In this document: positions 40,517 to 51,330 of the stretch, one piece after another
Layout: the number at the start of each line of letters is the position of its first letter
How positions within the stretch are numbered: position 1 is the first letter of the stretch
From: Rufibacter sediminis
GTDB lineage: Bacteria > Bacteroidota > Bacteroidia > Cytophagales > Hymenobacteraceae
Direction: 5' to 3'
NCBI RefSeq assembly: GCF_014269285.1
Contig: NZ_JACOAF010000011.1
Span: 1-64,000 of the forward strand
DNA: 64,000 bases
Notes under the pieces: generated by a model
The model's input: the letters and a program-made list of their open reading frames with translations, nothing else
Databases searched by the model: none
Told to the model about the DNA's origin: nothing
Position numbers and translations under genes: made by a program

Positions 40517-43009
40517 ATGGGCATTGTATACAAGTCGGATACCCTCGAATCGAAACTGCCTTTGTACAAGGTGGAGCACGATTGTATCATCAACAAGTTT
40601 GCGGAGATCACGGTATGCTTCCGGGTGGACCTGAAGGAGATTTTCACCCTGTCCCAACCGGAATATGAAAGCCTGCACCAATCGTGGATCAAAGCCCTGC
40701 GGATCCTCCCGAACTACACCATCGTCCACAAGCAGGATTGGTTTGTGGAGGAAAGGTACCGCCCGGATTTCGGCCAAGAGAATGTAAGCTTCCTGGATCG
40801 GGCCTTTGAGCGCCATTTCAACGAACGCCCCTACCTGCACCATTACTGCTACCTTTTCCTGACTCTTTCCTACCCGGAGAAAGCCCGGAAAAACAGCCTA
40901 TGGGGTTCCCTCGTGCGGGGAAAGCTCATCCCGAAGGAGATAGACTCGCCCCAGGTCCTCACTGCCTTTTTTGAAACGGTCAGCCAGTTCCAGCGCATCC
41001 TGACGGATAGCGGGGCGGTGGGCCTGGTCCGCCTGACGGAGCCGGAGATCCTGGGCTCGGCGGGGAAAGCGGGGATCATCGAAAAATACCTGGCCGTGAG
41101 CCAGGAAAACCAGCCTTTGTTGTCCGACCTTGATTTCTCCCAGGGCCTACAGATCGGGGCGAACCATTTCAACCTGTTCACCCTCTCCAACCTGGATGAT
41201 TTGCCCGGCGCGGTCAGTACCGAGAAACGGTATGAGCGCCTTAGCACCGATAAGAGCAGCTGCCACCTGGGGTTTGCCTCCCCGGTGGGCTTGCTGCTGT
41301 CCTGCAACCATCTCTACAACCAATACCTCTTCCTCGACGACCACGCCGAGAACCTGCGGGAATTCGAGCGCAAGGCCCGCAACCTGAATTCCCTGGCCTT
41401 GTATAGCCGGGAGAACGCCGTCAACAAAGAGTGGTACGACCAGTATCTAAACGAGGCCCTCAGCTTCAACCAAACCTCGGTCCGGGCGCACTTCAACGTG
41501 CTGTTGTGGTCGGAAGACCCCGAACAGCTGAAAGAGTACCGCAACCTGACCTCGGCCGGGATTGCGGCCATGGACTGCAAGCCCCGCCTGAACACCAAGG
41601 ACTTGCCTTCCCTGTTCTGGGCGGGAATTCCCGGGAATGCCTCCGATTGCCCCAGTGAGGAAACGTTTTACACGTTCCTGGAGCAAGCCTGCTGCTTTCT
41701 CAACCACGAGACCAACTACGTTTCCTCCAGCAGCCCGTTTGGGCTGAAAATGGTGGACCGCATGAGCGGTAAGCCCCTTCTGGTGGACATCTCCGATGAG
41801 CCGATGAAAAAAGGCTACACCACGAACCGGAACAAGTTCATCCTGGGCCCCTCGGGCTCCGGTAAATCCTTCTTCACCAACCACATGGTGAAGCAATACT
41901 ATGAACAGGGGACCCATGTGCTGCTGGTCGACACCGGGAACTCCTATTTAGGGCTGTGCCACCTGGTCAACCGGCAAACGAAGGGACAGGATGGCGTGTA
42001 CCTGACCTACACCGAGGAGAACCCCATCAGCTTCAACCCATTCTATACCGAGGACGGGCTGTTCGACATCGAAAAGAAGGAAAGCATCAAAACCTTGATC
42101 CTGACCCTCTGGAAAAAAGACACCGATATTCCTACCCGGGCCGAGGAGGTTGCCCTGTCCAACGCGGTGAACTACTACCTGGTGGCCCTGCGGGAAAGAA
42201 CGGAGATCAAGCCCGGCTTCAACACGTTCTATGAGTTTGTGAACGGTGCCTACCGCAAGATTTTGGAGGAGAAGAAGGTAAGGGAAAAAGACTTTGACCT
42301 CGACAACTTCATCAATGTTCTGGCCCCCTATTACGAAGGAGGGGAATATGACTACCTACTCAACTCGGAGAAGGAGTTGGACCTCTTGAATAAGCGGTTC
42401 ATCGTCTTTGAGCTGGATAACATCAAAGACCATAAGATTTTGTTCCCGGTGGTGACCCTGATCATCATGGAGACCTTTATCAACAAGATGCGCCGCCTGA
42501 AGGGGATCCGGAAAATGATCCTGATTGAGGAGGCCTGGAAAGCGATCGCCAAGGAAGGGATGGCCGAATACATCAAGTACCTCTTCAAGACCGTCCGTAA
42601 GTTCTTCGGGGAGGCCGTGGTCGTGACCCAGGAGGTGGACGACATCATCCATTCCCCCATCGTGAAAGACACCATCATCAACAACTCGGATTGTAAGATC
42701 CTGCTCGACCAGCGCAAGTACCTCAACAAGTTCGACCAGATCCAGAACCTGCTGGGCCTGTCCGAGAAGGAAAAAGAACAGGTGCTGTCCATCAACCTGG
42801 ACAACAACCCCCGCCGCCGGTACAAAGAGGTGTGGATCGGGCTGGGAGGGGTCAAGAGCGCCGTGTATGCGACGGAGGTTTCCCAGGAGGAATATTTTAC
42901 CTACACAACCGAGGAAACCGAAAAAGTAAAACTGCTGGAATTGGCGGAGCGGAAAGGGAACATGGAGGCAGCGATCACGGAAATGGCGAACCTCGCCCGA
43001 GCCAGTTAA
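40517..43009 (+). CDS. traG: TraG, conjugation ATPase (VirB4-like)
   Basis: This 830-residue cytoplasmic ATPase energises assembly and transfer. The N-terminal half is the VirB4/TraG N-domain. Walker A is 'LGPSGSGKSFFTNHMVKQYY' (about residues 444-463) and Walker B is 'MILIEEAWKAIA', followed by 'AVVVTQEVDDIIHSPIVKDT' as in other VirB4 proteins. The length is normal and it shows no lesion. Confidence 0.95.
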   Translation: MGIVYKSDTLESKLPLYKVEHDCIINKFAEITVCFRVDLKEIFTLSQPEYESLHQSWIKALRILPNYTIVHKQDWFVEERYRPDFGQENVSFLDRAFERHFNERPYLHHYCYLFLTLSYPEKARKNSLWGSLVRGKLIPKEIDSPQVLTAFFETVSQFQRILTDSGAVGLVRLTEPEILGSAGKAGIIEKYLAVSQENQPLLSDLDFSQGLQIGANHFNLFTLSNLDDLPGAVSTEKRYERLSTDKSSCHLGFASPVGLLLSCNHLYNQYLFLDDHAENLREFERKARNLNSLALYSRENAVNKEWYDQYLNEALSFNQTSVRAHFNVLLWSEDPEQLKEYRNLTSAGIAAMDCKPRLNTKDLPSLFWAGIPGNASDCPSEETFYTFLEQACCFLNHETNYVSSSSPFGLKMVDRMSGKPLLVDISDEPMKKGYTTNRNKFILGPSGSGKSFFTNHMVKQYYEQGTHVLLVDTGNSYLGLCHLVNRQTKGQDGVYLTYTEENPISFNPFYTEDGLFDIEKKESIKTLILTLWKKDTDIPTRAEEVALSNAVNYYLVALRERTEIKPGFNTFYEFVNGAYRKILEEKKVREKDFDLDNFINVLAPYYEGGEYDYLLNSEKELDLLNKRFIVFELDNIKDHKILFPVVTLIIMETFINKMRRLKGIRKMILIEEAWKAIAKEGMAEYIKYLFKTVRKFFGEAVVVTQEVDDIIHSPIVKDTIINNSDCKILLDQRKYLNKFDQIQNLLGLSEKEKEQVLSINLDNNPRRRYKEVWIGLGGVKSAVYATEVSQEEYFTYTTEETEKVKLLELAERKGNMEAAITEMANLARAS

Positions 43010-43041
43010 GTAACTACCTGTATAACTTAACTTCTGGACCC

Positions 43042-43476
43042 ATGAAAAAGCCCCAATTGCAAAAAGCCAAACGATATGTCGTAGGAATGGCCCTCTCTCT
43101 GCTGGCCGCCTGTTCCTCCCAACCCGAAACAGTGGGTACGACGACAGACCCTACCGCTGATACTAGCTCAGAGCCAAACAACGAAGGTTCCTCTGGCCCA
43201 AACCAGAAATTACCGATGGCAACTGATGATGCTGATAAATTTATTGGTGAATGGAAATCGGTACAAAGTGAGGGAAGAGATCATACCATAATAACACGCA
43301 ACGGGGGAAACTTCCTGATTCAACAAGGTAAAAAAACGGTACCTGGGGTTTGGGATGAAGAAAACAACATCATTCGGATGAATGTAGGGATGCCCATGGA
43401 CATCATGTACATCGAAAATGAAGATATGATTGTGTTTGGCAGTGGTGGCAAATACCGCCGGGTGTCGGAAAAATGA
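43042..43476 (+). CDS. Small lipoprotein in the tra operon, 144 aa
   Basis: The start at 43042 gives a lipoprotein signal with lipobox 'LSLLAAC' (Cys about residue 21), then a serine/threonine-rich linker and a beta-rich domain ('KFIGEWKSVQSEGRDHTIIT', 'GVWDEENNIIRMNVG'). The latter half resembles DUF3876-type proteins of Bacteroidetes conjugative elements, a weak assignment. Base composition from about 43150 is noticeably more AT-rich than traG and traI, so the gene may have been acquired separately. Confidence 0.65.
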   Translation: MKKPQLQKAKRYVVGMALSLLAACSSQPETVGTTTDPTADTSSEPNNEGSSGPNQKLPMATDDADKFIGEWKSVQSEGRDHTIITRNGGNFLIQQGKKTVPGVWDEENNIIRMNVGMPMDIMYIENEDMIVFGSGGKYRRVSEK

Positions 43477-43516
43477 CAACGTAATTCATAGAGGAAAAAT
43501 TTAGAATGGAAGAAGT

Positions 43517-44131
43517 ATGAAAAAGGTAATTTTCATGGGGGCGTTTTGGGCACTTTTAAATTTCACCGCCTCCGCGCAGTTTGTGGTGGCCGATCCGACG
43601 GCTTTCTCCCAACGGGCCCTGCAACAGATCACGAACATCACGGAACAGATTCAGCAGAAGCACGAACTGGTCCGGACGTTCAAGGAAACCTCCAAGATCT
43701 ACAACCAGGGGAAAGAGTGGTACGATGGCCTGAAAAGGGTGAGCACGACCGTGGCGGAGTACCAGAAAATCTACGAAACCCTGCAACTCACCGCGGAGAT
43801 CGTGGATCTGTACGGTACGAACATCAGCCGTTTCCGGATGGACAAAAACTTCTCCCCGGCGGAGGTTGCCTACATCACCGATGGATACGGCAAACTTTTG
43901 GCGGAAAGCTCCCGCCTGGTGGACGACCTGAACTTAGGGGCGAAGGCGAGCAGCCTGAGTTTGACCGACAAGGAACGGCTGGACATGATCAGCACGACCT
44001 TCGAGAAGGTACGGCAGCACAAGGCGCTGGTCCAGTATTACACCAACAAGAACATCTCCCTCTCCTACCTGCGCGCGAAAAAGAAAAACAATACCGAAGG
44101 AGTGCTGCGCTTATATGGCTTAGCACAGTAA
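43517..44131 (+). CDS. traI: TraI (DUF4141), VirB5-like periplasmic protein
   Basis: A signal peptide (about residues 1-20, cleaved near 'SASAQ'-like 'TASAQ') precedes 'FVVADPTAFSQRALQQITNI', the conserved DUF4141 start. Long helices follow ('IQQKHELVRTFKETSKIYNQ', 'RVSTTVAEYQKIYETLQLTA') as in VirB5-type pilus-tip proteins. The tail is 'VLRLYGLAQ'. It lies 19 bp ahead of traJ. Confidence 0.88.
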   Translation: MKKVIFMGAFWALLNFTASAQFVVADPTAFSQRALQQITNITEQIQQKHELVRTFKETSKIYNQGKEWYDGLKRVSTTVAEYQKIYETLQLTAEIVDLYGTNISRFRMDKNFSPAEVAYITDGYGKLLAESSRLVDDLNLGAKASSLSLTDKERLDMISTTFEKVRQHKALVQYYTNKNISLSYLRAKKKNNTEGVLRLYGLAQ

Positions 44132-44150
44132 CGAAGAAAAGGATATCGGT

Positions 44151-45191
44151 ATGAACAACGAATGGGTAAGCCTACACGAGATCCTCCGGCAGCTCTATGA
44201 GGAGATGTTGCCGCTGTGCGGTTCCCTGATCGGGGTGGCCCGGGGTATCGCCGGTTTAGGGGCGATCTTCTACATTGCCAACCGGGTGTGGCGCCACATG
44301 GCCAACAACGAGCCGATTGATTTTTACCCTTTGCTTCGGCCCTTCGTCATCGGCTGGTGCATCATGCTTTTCCCGTTGGTCATCGGGGCTTTGAATGGCA
44401 TTATGAATCCTGTGGCCATGGCCACGGACGCCTTGGTAGACACCCAGAATGTTCAGGTACGGGAATTCCAGGAACAGTTAACCAAACTGGAGGAAGCAGG
44501 CATGAAAAAGGAGGGGAAAGGCTGGATGGTCGATGATGCAGAATTTGAAAAGAAATTAGAGGAATTAAACCCTATTGATGTAGGTGGGATGACCGGAATG
44601 TATACAGAACGGGCTATGTACCAGCTACAAACGAACGTAAGGGAATGGTTTAAAGAAGTCCTCATTGTGCTGTACGAAGCGGCAAGCCTGGTGCTGGATA
44701 CCATCCGGACTTTTTTCCTGATCGTGATGGCGATCATCGGCCCGATCTCTTTCGGTTTGGCGGTTTTCGACGGTTTCCACGGCACCCTGACCAACTGGAT
44801 AGCCCGGTACATCAATGTATTCCTCTGGCTACCGGTCGCTAATATCTTCGGGGCTATTATCTCCAAAATCAATGTACTCATGCTGCAGAAAGATATTGCG
44901 GACCTGAAGAGCGGCGGTGATTTTGATGCCACCAACACGGCGTACTTGGTCTTTCTGCTGATTGGGATTTTCGGGTATACCTGCGTTCCGACGGTGGCGG
45001 GGTGGATTGTGCAATCCTGCGGCGGCGGACGGTTTATGACCAGTATCACCCATGCCTCCTCCAGCGTGGTGGGAAGTGCCGGATCTGCGGCCGGAGCCGG
45101 GGCCGGGGCTATTGCCGGACGAAGTGTGACGGCCGCCAAGAATCTTGCGAATGCCCCCAGTCAGGTCATGGCCGGGTACCAAAAACTTTAA
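44151..45191 (+). CDS. traJ: TraJ, polytopic membrane protein (VirB6-like)
   Basis: About five membrane segments are visible, including 'GIAGLGAIFYIANRVW', 'FVIGWCIMLFPLVIGAL', 'FFLIVMAIIGPISFGLAVF' and 'VFLLIGIFGYTCVPTVAGWI'. The segment 'ETFEKKLEEL'-like soluble loop between the second and third is AT-richer than its surroundings. The C-terminus is a Gly/Ala-rich tail ('GSAGSAAGAGAGAIAGRSVT'). The order traI-traJ-traK and the length of 346 support TraJ. Confidence 0.9.
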   Translation: MNNEWVSLHEILRQLYEEMLPLCGSLIGVARGIAGLGAIFYIANRVWRHMANNEPIDFYPLLRPFVIGWCIMLFPLVIGALNGIMNPVAMATDALVDTQNVQVREFQEQLTKLEEAGMKKEGKGWMVDDAEFEKKLEELNPIDVGGMTGMYTERAMYQLQTNVREWFKEVLIVLYEAASLVLDTIRTFFLIVMAIIGPISFGLAVFDGFHGTLTNWIARYINVFLWLPVANIFGAIISKINVLMLQKDIADLKSGGDFDATNTAYLVFLLIGIFGYTCVPTVAGWIVQSCGGGRFMTSITHASSSVVGSAGSAAGAGAGAIAGRSVTAAKNLANAPSQVMAGYQKL

Positions 45192-45205
45192 GGGAAGGGA
45201 AAAAT

Positions 45206-45829
45206 ATGCAATTTAAGAGTCTATCCAACCTGGAGACCAGCTTCAAACAGATGAGGCTGTTCCTCCTCATCTTCATCGGCCTGACCTTTTGCCTATCGGC
45301 CTATGTCGTGTACATGTCTTTCAGCTTCGCCAAGAAGTCCCGGGAGAAAATATACGTCCTGGACAATGGCAAATCCCTGATGTTGGCCATCTCCCAGGAT
45401 ATGAAGCAAAACCGGCCGGTGGAGGCCCGGGATCACGTCAAACGCTTCCATGAACTTTTCTTCACGTTGGCCCCCGACCAAAAGGCCATCGAGTACACCA
45501 TCAACCAGGCCCTGTACCTGTGTGATGAGTCCGCCCAGGATGAATACGCCAACCTGAAGGAGGCCGGGTACTTCTCCAGCCTGATCGCGGGGAACGTGAG
45601 CCAGGAAATCAGAATCGATAGCGTGCTGACGGATTTCAACGAATATCCCTATACGGCCCGCTGCTATGCCACCCAGACCATTATCCGGTCCACCTCCGAG
45701 ACCAAGCGCTCCCTGGTCTCCCAATGCCAGTTGCGCGATGTTTCCCGGAGTGACGATAACCCGCACGGTTTTCTGATGGAGAAATGGCGCGTCTTGGAGA
45801 ACCGGGATTTACAGGTGACAGCCCGGTAG
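45206..45829 (+). CDS. traK: TraK, VirB8-like inner-membrane protein
   Basis: The start at 45206 ('MQFKSLSNLETSFKQMRL') is the usual TraK N-terminus; upstream frame extends into traJ. One membrane segment ('LFLLIFIGLTFCLSAYVVYM') is followed by a periplasmic domain with 'LFFTLAPDQKAIEYTINQAL', 'YLCDESAQDEYANL' and 'NPHGFLMEKWRVLENRDL'. At 207 residues it is the typical size. TraL follows 2 bp later. Confidence 0.92.
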   Translation: MQFKSLSNLETSFKQMRLFLLIFIGLTFCLSAYVVYMSFSFAKKSREKIYVLDNGKSLMLAISQDMKQNRPVEARDHVKRFHELFFTLAPDQKAIEYTINQALYLCDESAQDEYANLKEAGYFSSLIAGNVSQEIRIDSVLTDFNEYPYTARCYATQTIIRSTSETKRSLVSQCQLRDVSRSDDNPHGFLMEKWRVLENRDLQVTAR

Positions 45830-45831
45830 CT

Positions 45832-46098
45832 ATGCAAAGTACCCCTTTGGATTGGGTGAAATCCCAATGGAAGACCCTCCAAGGATCCCTGGTCGGCTAC
45901 CTGGAGCAAAAGGAAAGGGGCTTGACGCTCCGACGGAAGAAGGTTTACTTTTTCCTGTTTGTCTTTTCTTTCGGGGGCTTCTTCCTATACAGCTTGGTCT
46001 CCGGCTTGGCTGGGTTTGGCAGTATAGGATTCGGGGTGCCCCCCCTCAAACGCCCCCTTGTCAAACACCAGGCCCCACCGCCGGATTCCATTAAGTAA
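45832..46098 (+). CDS. traL: TraL-like small membrane protein (DUF3989 position)
   Basis: This 88-residue protein has a single membrane span ('KVYFFLFVFSFGGFFLYSLV') after a basic stretch ('RGLTLRRKK') and a short proline-rich tail. Its place between traK and traM and its topology match TraL. Sequence identity alone would not be enough. The start at 45832 follows the traK stop by 2 bp. Confidence 0.65.
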   Translation: MQSTPLDWVKSQWKTLQGSLVGYLEQKERGLTLRRKKVYFFLFVFSFGGFFLYSLVSGLAGFGSIGFGVPPLKRPLVKHQAPPPDSIK

Positions 46099-46271
46099 GA
46101 GAAACAAGGAGTCTTTGGCTGGTACATCCGAAGATTTCCCGGGCAATAGATCAGGAGTTGCCTGGACCTGCGTTGACGGAGGGTTTCTGTGTCCGGCAGA
46201 ATCCAAGTGACCGCCTTTCTATTAGATGCCCAAGGCACGTGATATACATCTTACCTTTAATAACCCGACGT

Positions 46272-47546
46272 ATGGATACCTCCTCAATTCAGCACTCTCC
46301 GGAATTCCTGCACAAGCGAAAAATGGCGGTGGTGCTGCCGGTGTTCGTAGTCCCGTTTCTGGGGATCATCTTTTTCCTTTTCGGCGGTGGCACCCCGGCA
46401 GCCAAGGCGACGCTGCAGGCCAGCGGGCTGAATACGGAAGTCCCGAAAGCCACCTTTAAAACCGCCATCAGTGACAAACTGACGGCCTACCAGCAGAAAG
46501 AAAAACAGGAGGCGGATGCGGAAAGGATGCGTTCCCTCGATGAGTACCATGTGAGCCCGGTTTCAGCTTCCCCTGGGTTGGATACCGGTGCCGTAGCTCC
46601 GGAAGCCAGTGGGCTGGCCTATTCCCCCGCGCCTCGCTCTGCTCCCCGGTCAACTCCCAGCTATGACCGCCGGGAGTACGAACACCTGACCGGCAAGGTA
46701 AACGACTTTTACCGAACCCCAGCCAATACTTCCTCCCTTTCGGAGGCGAAGATGAACCGGTTGTTGGAACTGATGGAAAAAGAACAAAACGGAAACCCAA
46801 ACCCGGTAGACGTGGATAGAGAACTCCGAAACAACCAGTACCTGCAGTACCTCCAACGCACCCTGGCCAGCGGTCCCTTCACCGGGGAGAAGCCCGTACG
46901 GGCCAGGCAGGACACGGTCGTACGGAAACCGAAAAGGAAGCTGGTGGAGGTGGCTGGGCACCAACCCAAAGTGGCCAGCAGCCTGCCCCAGGGAAGGGGA
47001 GGGGAGGGGCAACCCAACAGGCAGCAGGGCAATTCCTTTTACTCGCTGGGCGGAAACAGCGGCCAGAGGGACGGCAATACCATCAGCGCCGTGATCCACA
47101 GTGACCAGACCTTGGTATCCGGCGCCACGGTGAAACTGCGCCTGTTGAACGATATCAAGCTGGAGGGGACGCTTATTCCCAAAAACACCTTTGTCTACGG
47201 GGTCGCCTCGGTCAAGAATGAGCGCCTGGATATTACGGTGGAGAACATCCGGCACGGCAAGGATATTCTGCCGGTAGCCATGAAGGTATACGACAACGAC
47301 GGCCTGCCCGGGGTCTCCATCCCTGGTTCCCTGGACCGGGAAGCGGGCAAGCAGGCGATGGGCTCTATGGCCTCCAGCGGCAGCTATAACGTAACGATGG
47401 CGCAGGGGGTAGGCGAGCAGGTAGCCATGCAAGCTGCGCAGGGCGGGATAAACGGAGTGAAGGCCTTAGCCTCCAAAAAGGCGAGGCTGGAGAGGGTCCA
47501 CGTAAAGGCCAATTACCGGGTATACCTGATCCCCGAGAATTTCTAA
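46272..47546 (+). CDS. traM: TraM, VirB10-like envelope-spanning protein
   Basis: The start at 46272 ('MDTSSIQHSPEFLHKRKMAV') places the single membrane segment ('VVLPVFVVPFLGIIFFLFGG') at about residues 20-40. A long flexible periplasmic linker rich in Pro, Ser and charged residues follows. The C-terminal VirB10-like beta domain begins near 'ISAVIHSDQTLVSGATVKLR' and includes 'IPKNTFVYGVASVKNERLDI'. It is the energy-transducing scaffold of the channel. The gene is 173 bp from traL and 24 bp from traN. Confidence 0.92.
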   Translation: MDTSSIQHSPEFLHKRKMAVVLPVFVVPFLGIIFFLFGGGTPAAKATLQASGLNTEVPKATFKTAISDKLTAYQQKEKQEADAERMRSLDEYHVSPVSASPGLDTGAVAPEASGLAYSPAPRSAPRSTPSYDRREYEHLTGKVNDFYRTPANTSSLSEAKMNRLLELMEKEQNGNPNPVDVDRELRNNQYLQYLQRTLASGPFTGEKPVRARQDTVVRKPKRKLVEVAGHQPKVASSLPQGRGGEGQPNRQQGNSFYSLGGNSGQRDGNTISAVIHSDQTLVSGATVKLRLLNDIKLEGTLIPKNTFVYGVASVKNERLDITVENIRHGKDILPVAMKVYDNDGLPGVSIPGSLDREAGKQAMGSMASSGSYNVTMAQGVGEQVAMQAAQGGINGVKALASKKARLERVHVKANYRVYLIPENF

Positions 47547-47570
47547 TTCAAATGTTAAACCTTAGCATCG

Positions 47571-48500
47571 ATGAAAAAGCATCTCTTTTCCCTTGGTATA
47601 TTCCTTTTGGCGGGCGTATCGGCGCTGGCCCAGAACCGGCAGCCTTTCAAGGATACCCAGCTGCTGAAATCATTCTCCTTGGGAGTATCTTACGCCAAAA
47701 CGGTCAACCTGATTTTCCCCAGCGGGGTGCACAGCGTGGACCTGGGCTCCGGCTCGGTGATTGCCGACAAGTTCTCCGGGGTGGAGAACGTCCTGCGGGT
47801 GAAAGCCAATACCAAGGGCTTCCCAGAGACCAACCTCTCGGTCATCACCAAGGATGGCCGATTCTACTCCTTTCACGTGCGTTACCAGGAGGAACCGGCC
47901 TCCCTTACCTATCAGATTGAAGGGGGAGACAATACCGGCACCACCGGCCCAGCTGTCCAGGCACAAGGGAAAGTAGCCCCGGCCATCTATCTGACAGCCT
48001 CCCTGAACACGGCACCCGTCTCGTTTGAATCGGCCCTCATGAACGAGGCGGAGCTGGCGTACTATAGCCATGAAATAGCGCAGCGAAGCGATTATATTTC
48101 CGGGATTGGCATGAATAAAAACAAGATCAACTTTGGGGTGGACGGGATTTATATCAAGAACAACGTCATGTTCTTCCCCATCACCGCCAAAAACAAAAGC
48201 AACATCAACTATGACATTGATTTCATCAAATTTTACGTCCGGGACAGAAAGCAGCGCAAGCGGACGGCGGTTCAGGAAACAGAGGTAACACCGATCTTTG
48301 TCTATCCCGAAGGGCAAAACACCATCGTGGGCCGATCCGAGCTGAAGCGGGTGTATTGCCTGGAGAAATTCACCATCCCGGATAAAAAGATGCTGGTCGT
48401 GGAGATGTACGAGAAGAACGGGGGCCGCGTGATGACCATGGAAGTGGGCAACCGGGAAATCGTCAAGGCTTCGCCCGTCAACTTCAACAAAAGGGAGTAA
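47571..48500 (+). CDS. traN: TraN (DUF4138), VirB9-like protein
   Basis: A signal peptide ('LFSLGIFLLAGVSALAQ', about residues 4-20) precedes the conserved region with 'SLGVSYAKTVNLIFPSGVHS' and 'DLGSGSVIADKFSGVENVLR', and the later 'INFGVDGIYIKNNVMFFPIT' and 'FYVRDRKQRKRTAVQETEVT'. It is a periplasmic/outer-membrane channel component that works with TraM. It is the last recognised tra gene; TraO, TraP and TraQ are not seen downstream. Confidence 0.93.
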   Translation: MKKHLFSLGIFLLAGVSALAQNRQPFKDTQLLKSFSLGVSYAKTVNLIFPSGVHSVDLGSGSVIADKFSGVENVLRVKANTKGFPETNLSVITKDGRFYSFHVRYQEEPASLTYQIEGGDNTGTTGPAVQAQGKVAPAIYLTASLNTAPVSFESALMNEAELAYYSHEIAQRSDYISGIGMNKNKINFGVDGIYIKNNVMFFPITAKNKSNINYDIDFIKFYVRDRKQRKRTAVQETEVTPIFVYPEGQNTIVGRSELKRVYCLEKFTIPDKKMLVVEMYEKNGGRVMTMEVGNREIVKASPVNFNKRE

Positions 48501-48980
48501 CATCAGTTGATGCCCCTACAAAAATGGGTCAGCTCGATAAATGCGGTGGAAAAATTGGGTATGTCTGCAAGTCAGGATCATAAGAGTTTGGGACCGATTC
48601 CTTTGAGGACTCGCACTTTGCCTTCAGGCATGCTCTGGTGGAGGAAGCGAAGGAAAATATAGGCAAAGTTCATTCGGCTTCGGGAGCAATCCCTGCATCT
48701 CCACTCACATTAAAACAAAAACCCTGTAAATTAAAGATTTACGGGATTTTTGTTTTATTCCAGACACATATCGGACATATTTAAATATTCGATAGTCCTC
48801 GCCTCTTTTGTAATGGGGTTATATCAGACAGGATTAAGTAAATTAAGATCAGCTTAATCTTTGGGCTTAGTAGTTATAACCAGAGATGTTGTTTGGTTAG
48901 CGTAGTACTCCCTACATTATCTCAAATTTAAGGGCATAGTTTATTGTGTAGTAATGTGCTCCAAGGACTTTTGTCTCTTC
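48501..48980. other. Convergent intergenic region between tra operon and PUL
   Basis: No gene was supported. The stretch 48590-48700 is GC-richer and reads like a coding remnant but has no recognisable product. From 48780 on it is AT-rich. If the conjugative element has a boundary on this side it should lie here, but no direct repeat, tRNA end or integrase was recognised. Confidence 0.4.
48713..48756. terminator. Hairpin between convergent operons, likely bidirectional terminator
   Basis: AAAACAAAAACCC-TGTAAAT pairs imperfectly with ATTTACGGGATTTTTGTTTT around a TAAAG loop. A-rich and T-rich arms allow termination from both sides, serving traN on the plus strand and GH97 on the minus strand. 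Confidence 0.65.
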
Positions 48981-51311
<2,331 letters not shown>

Positions 51312-51330
51312 CTAATCCAATAAAAATTTT

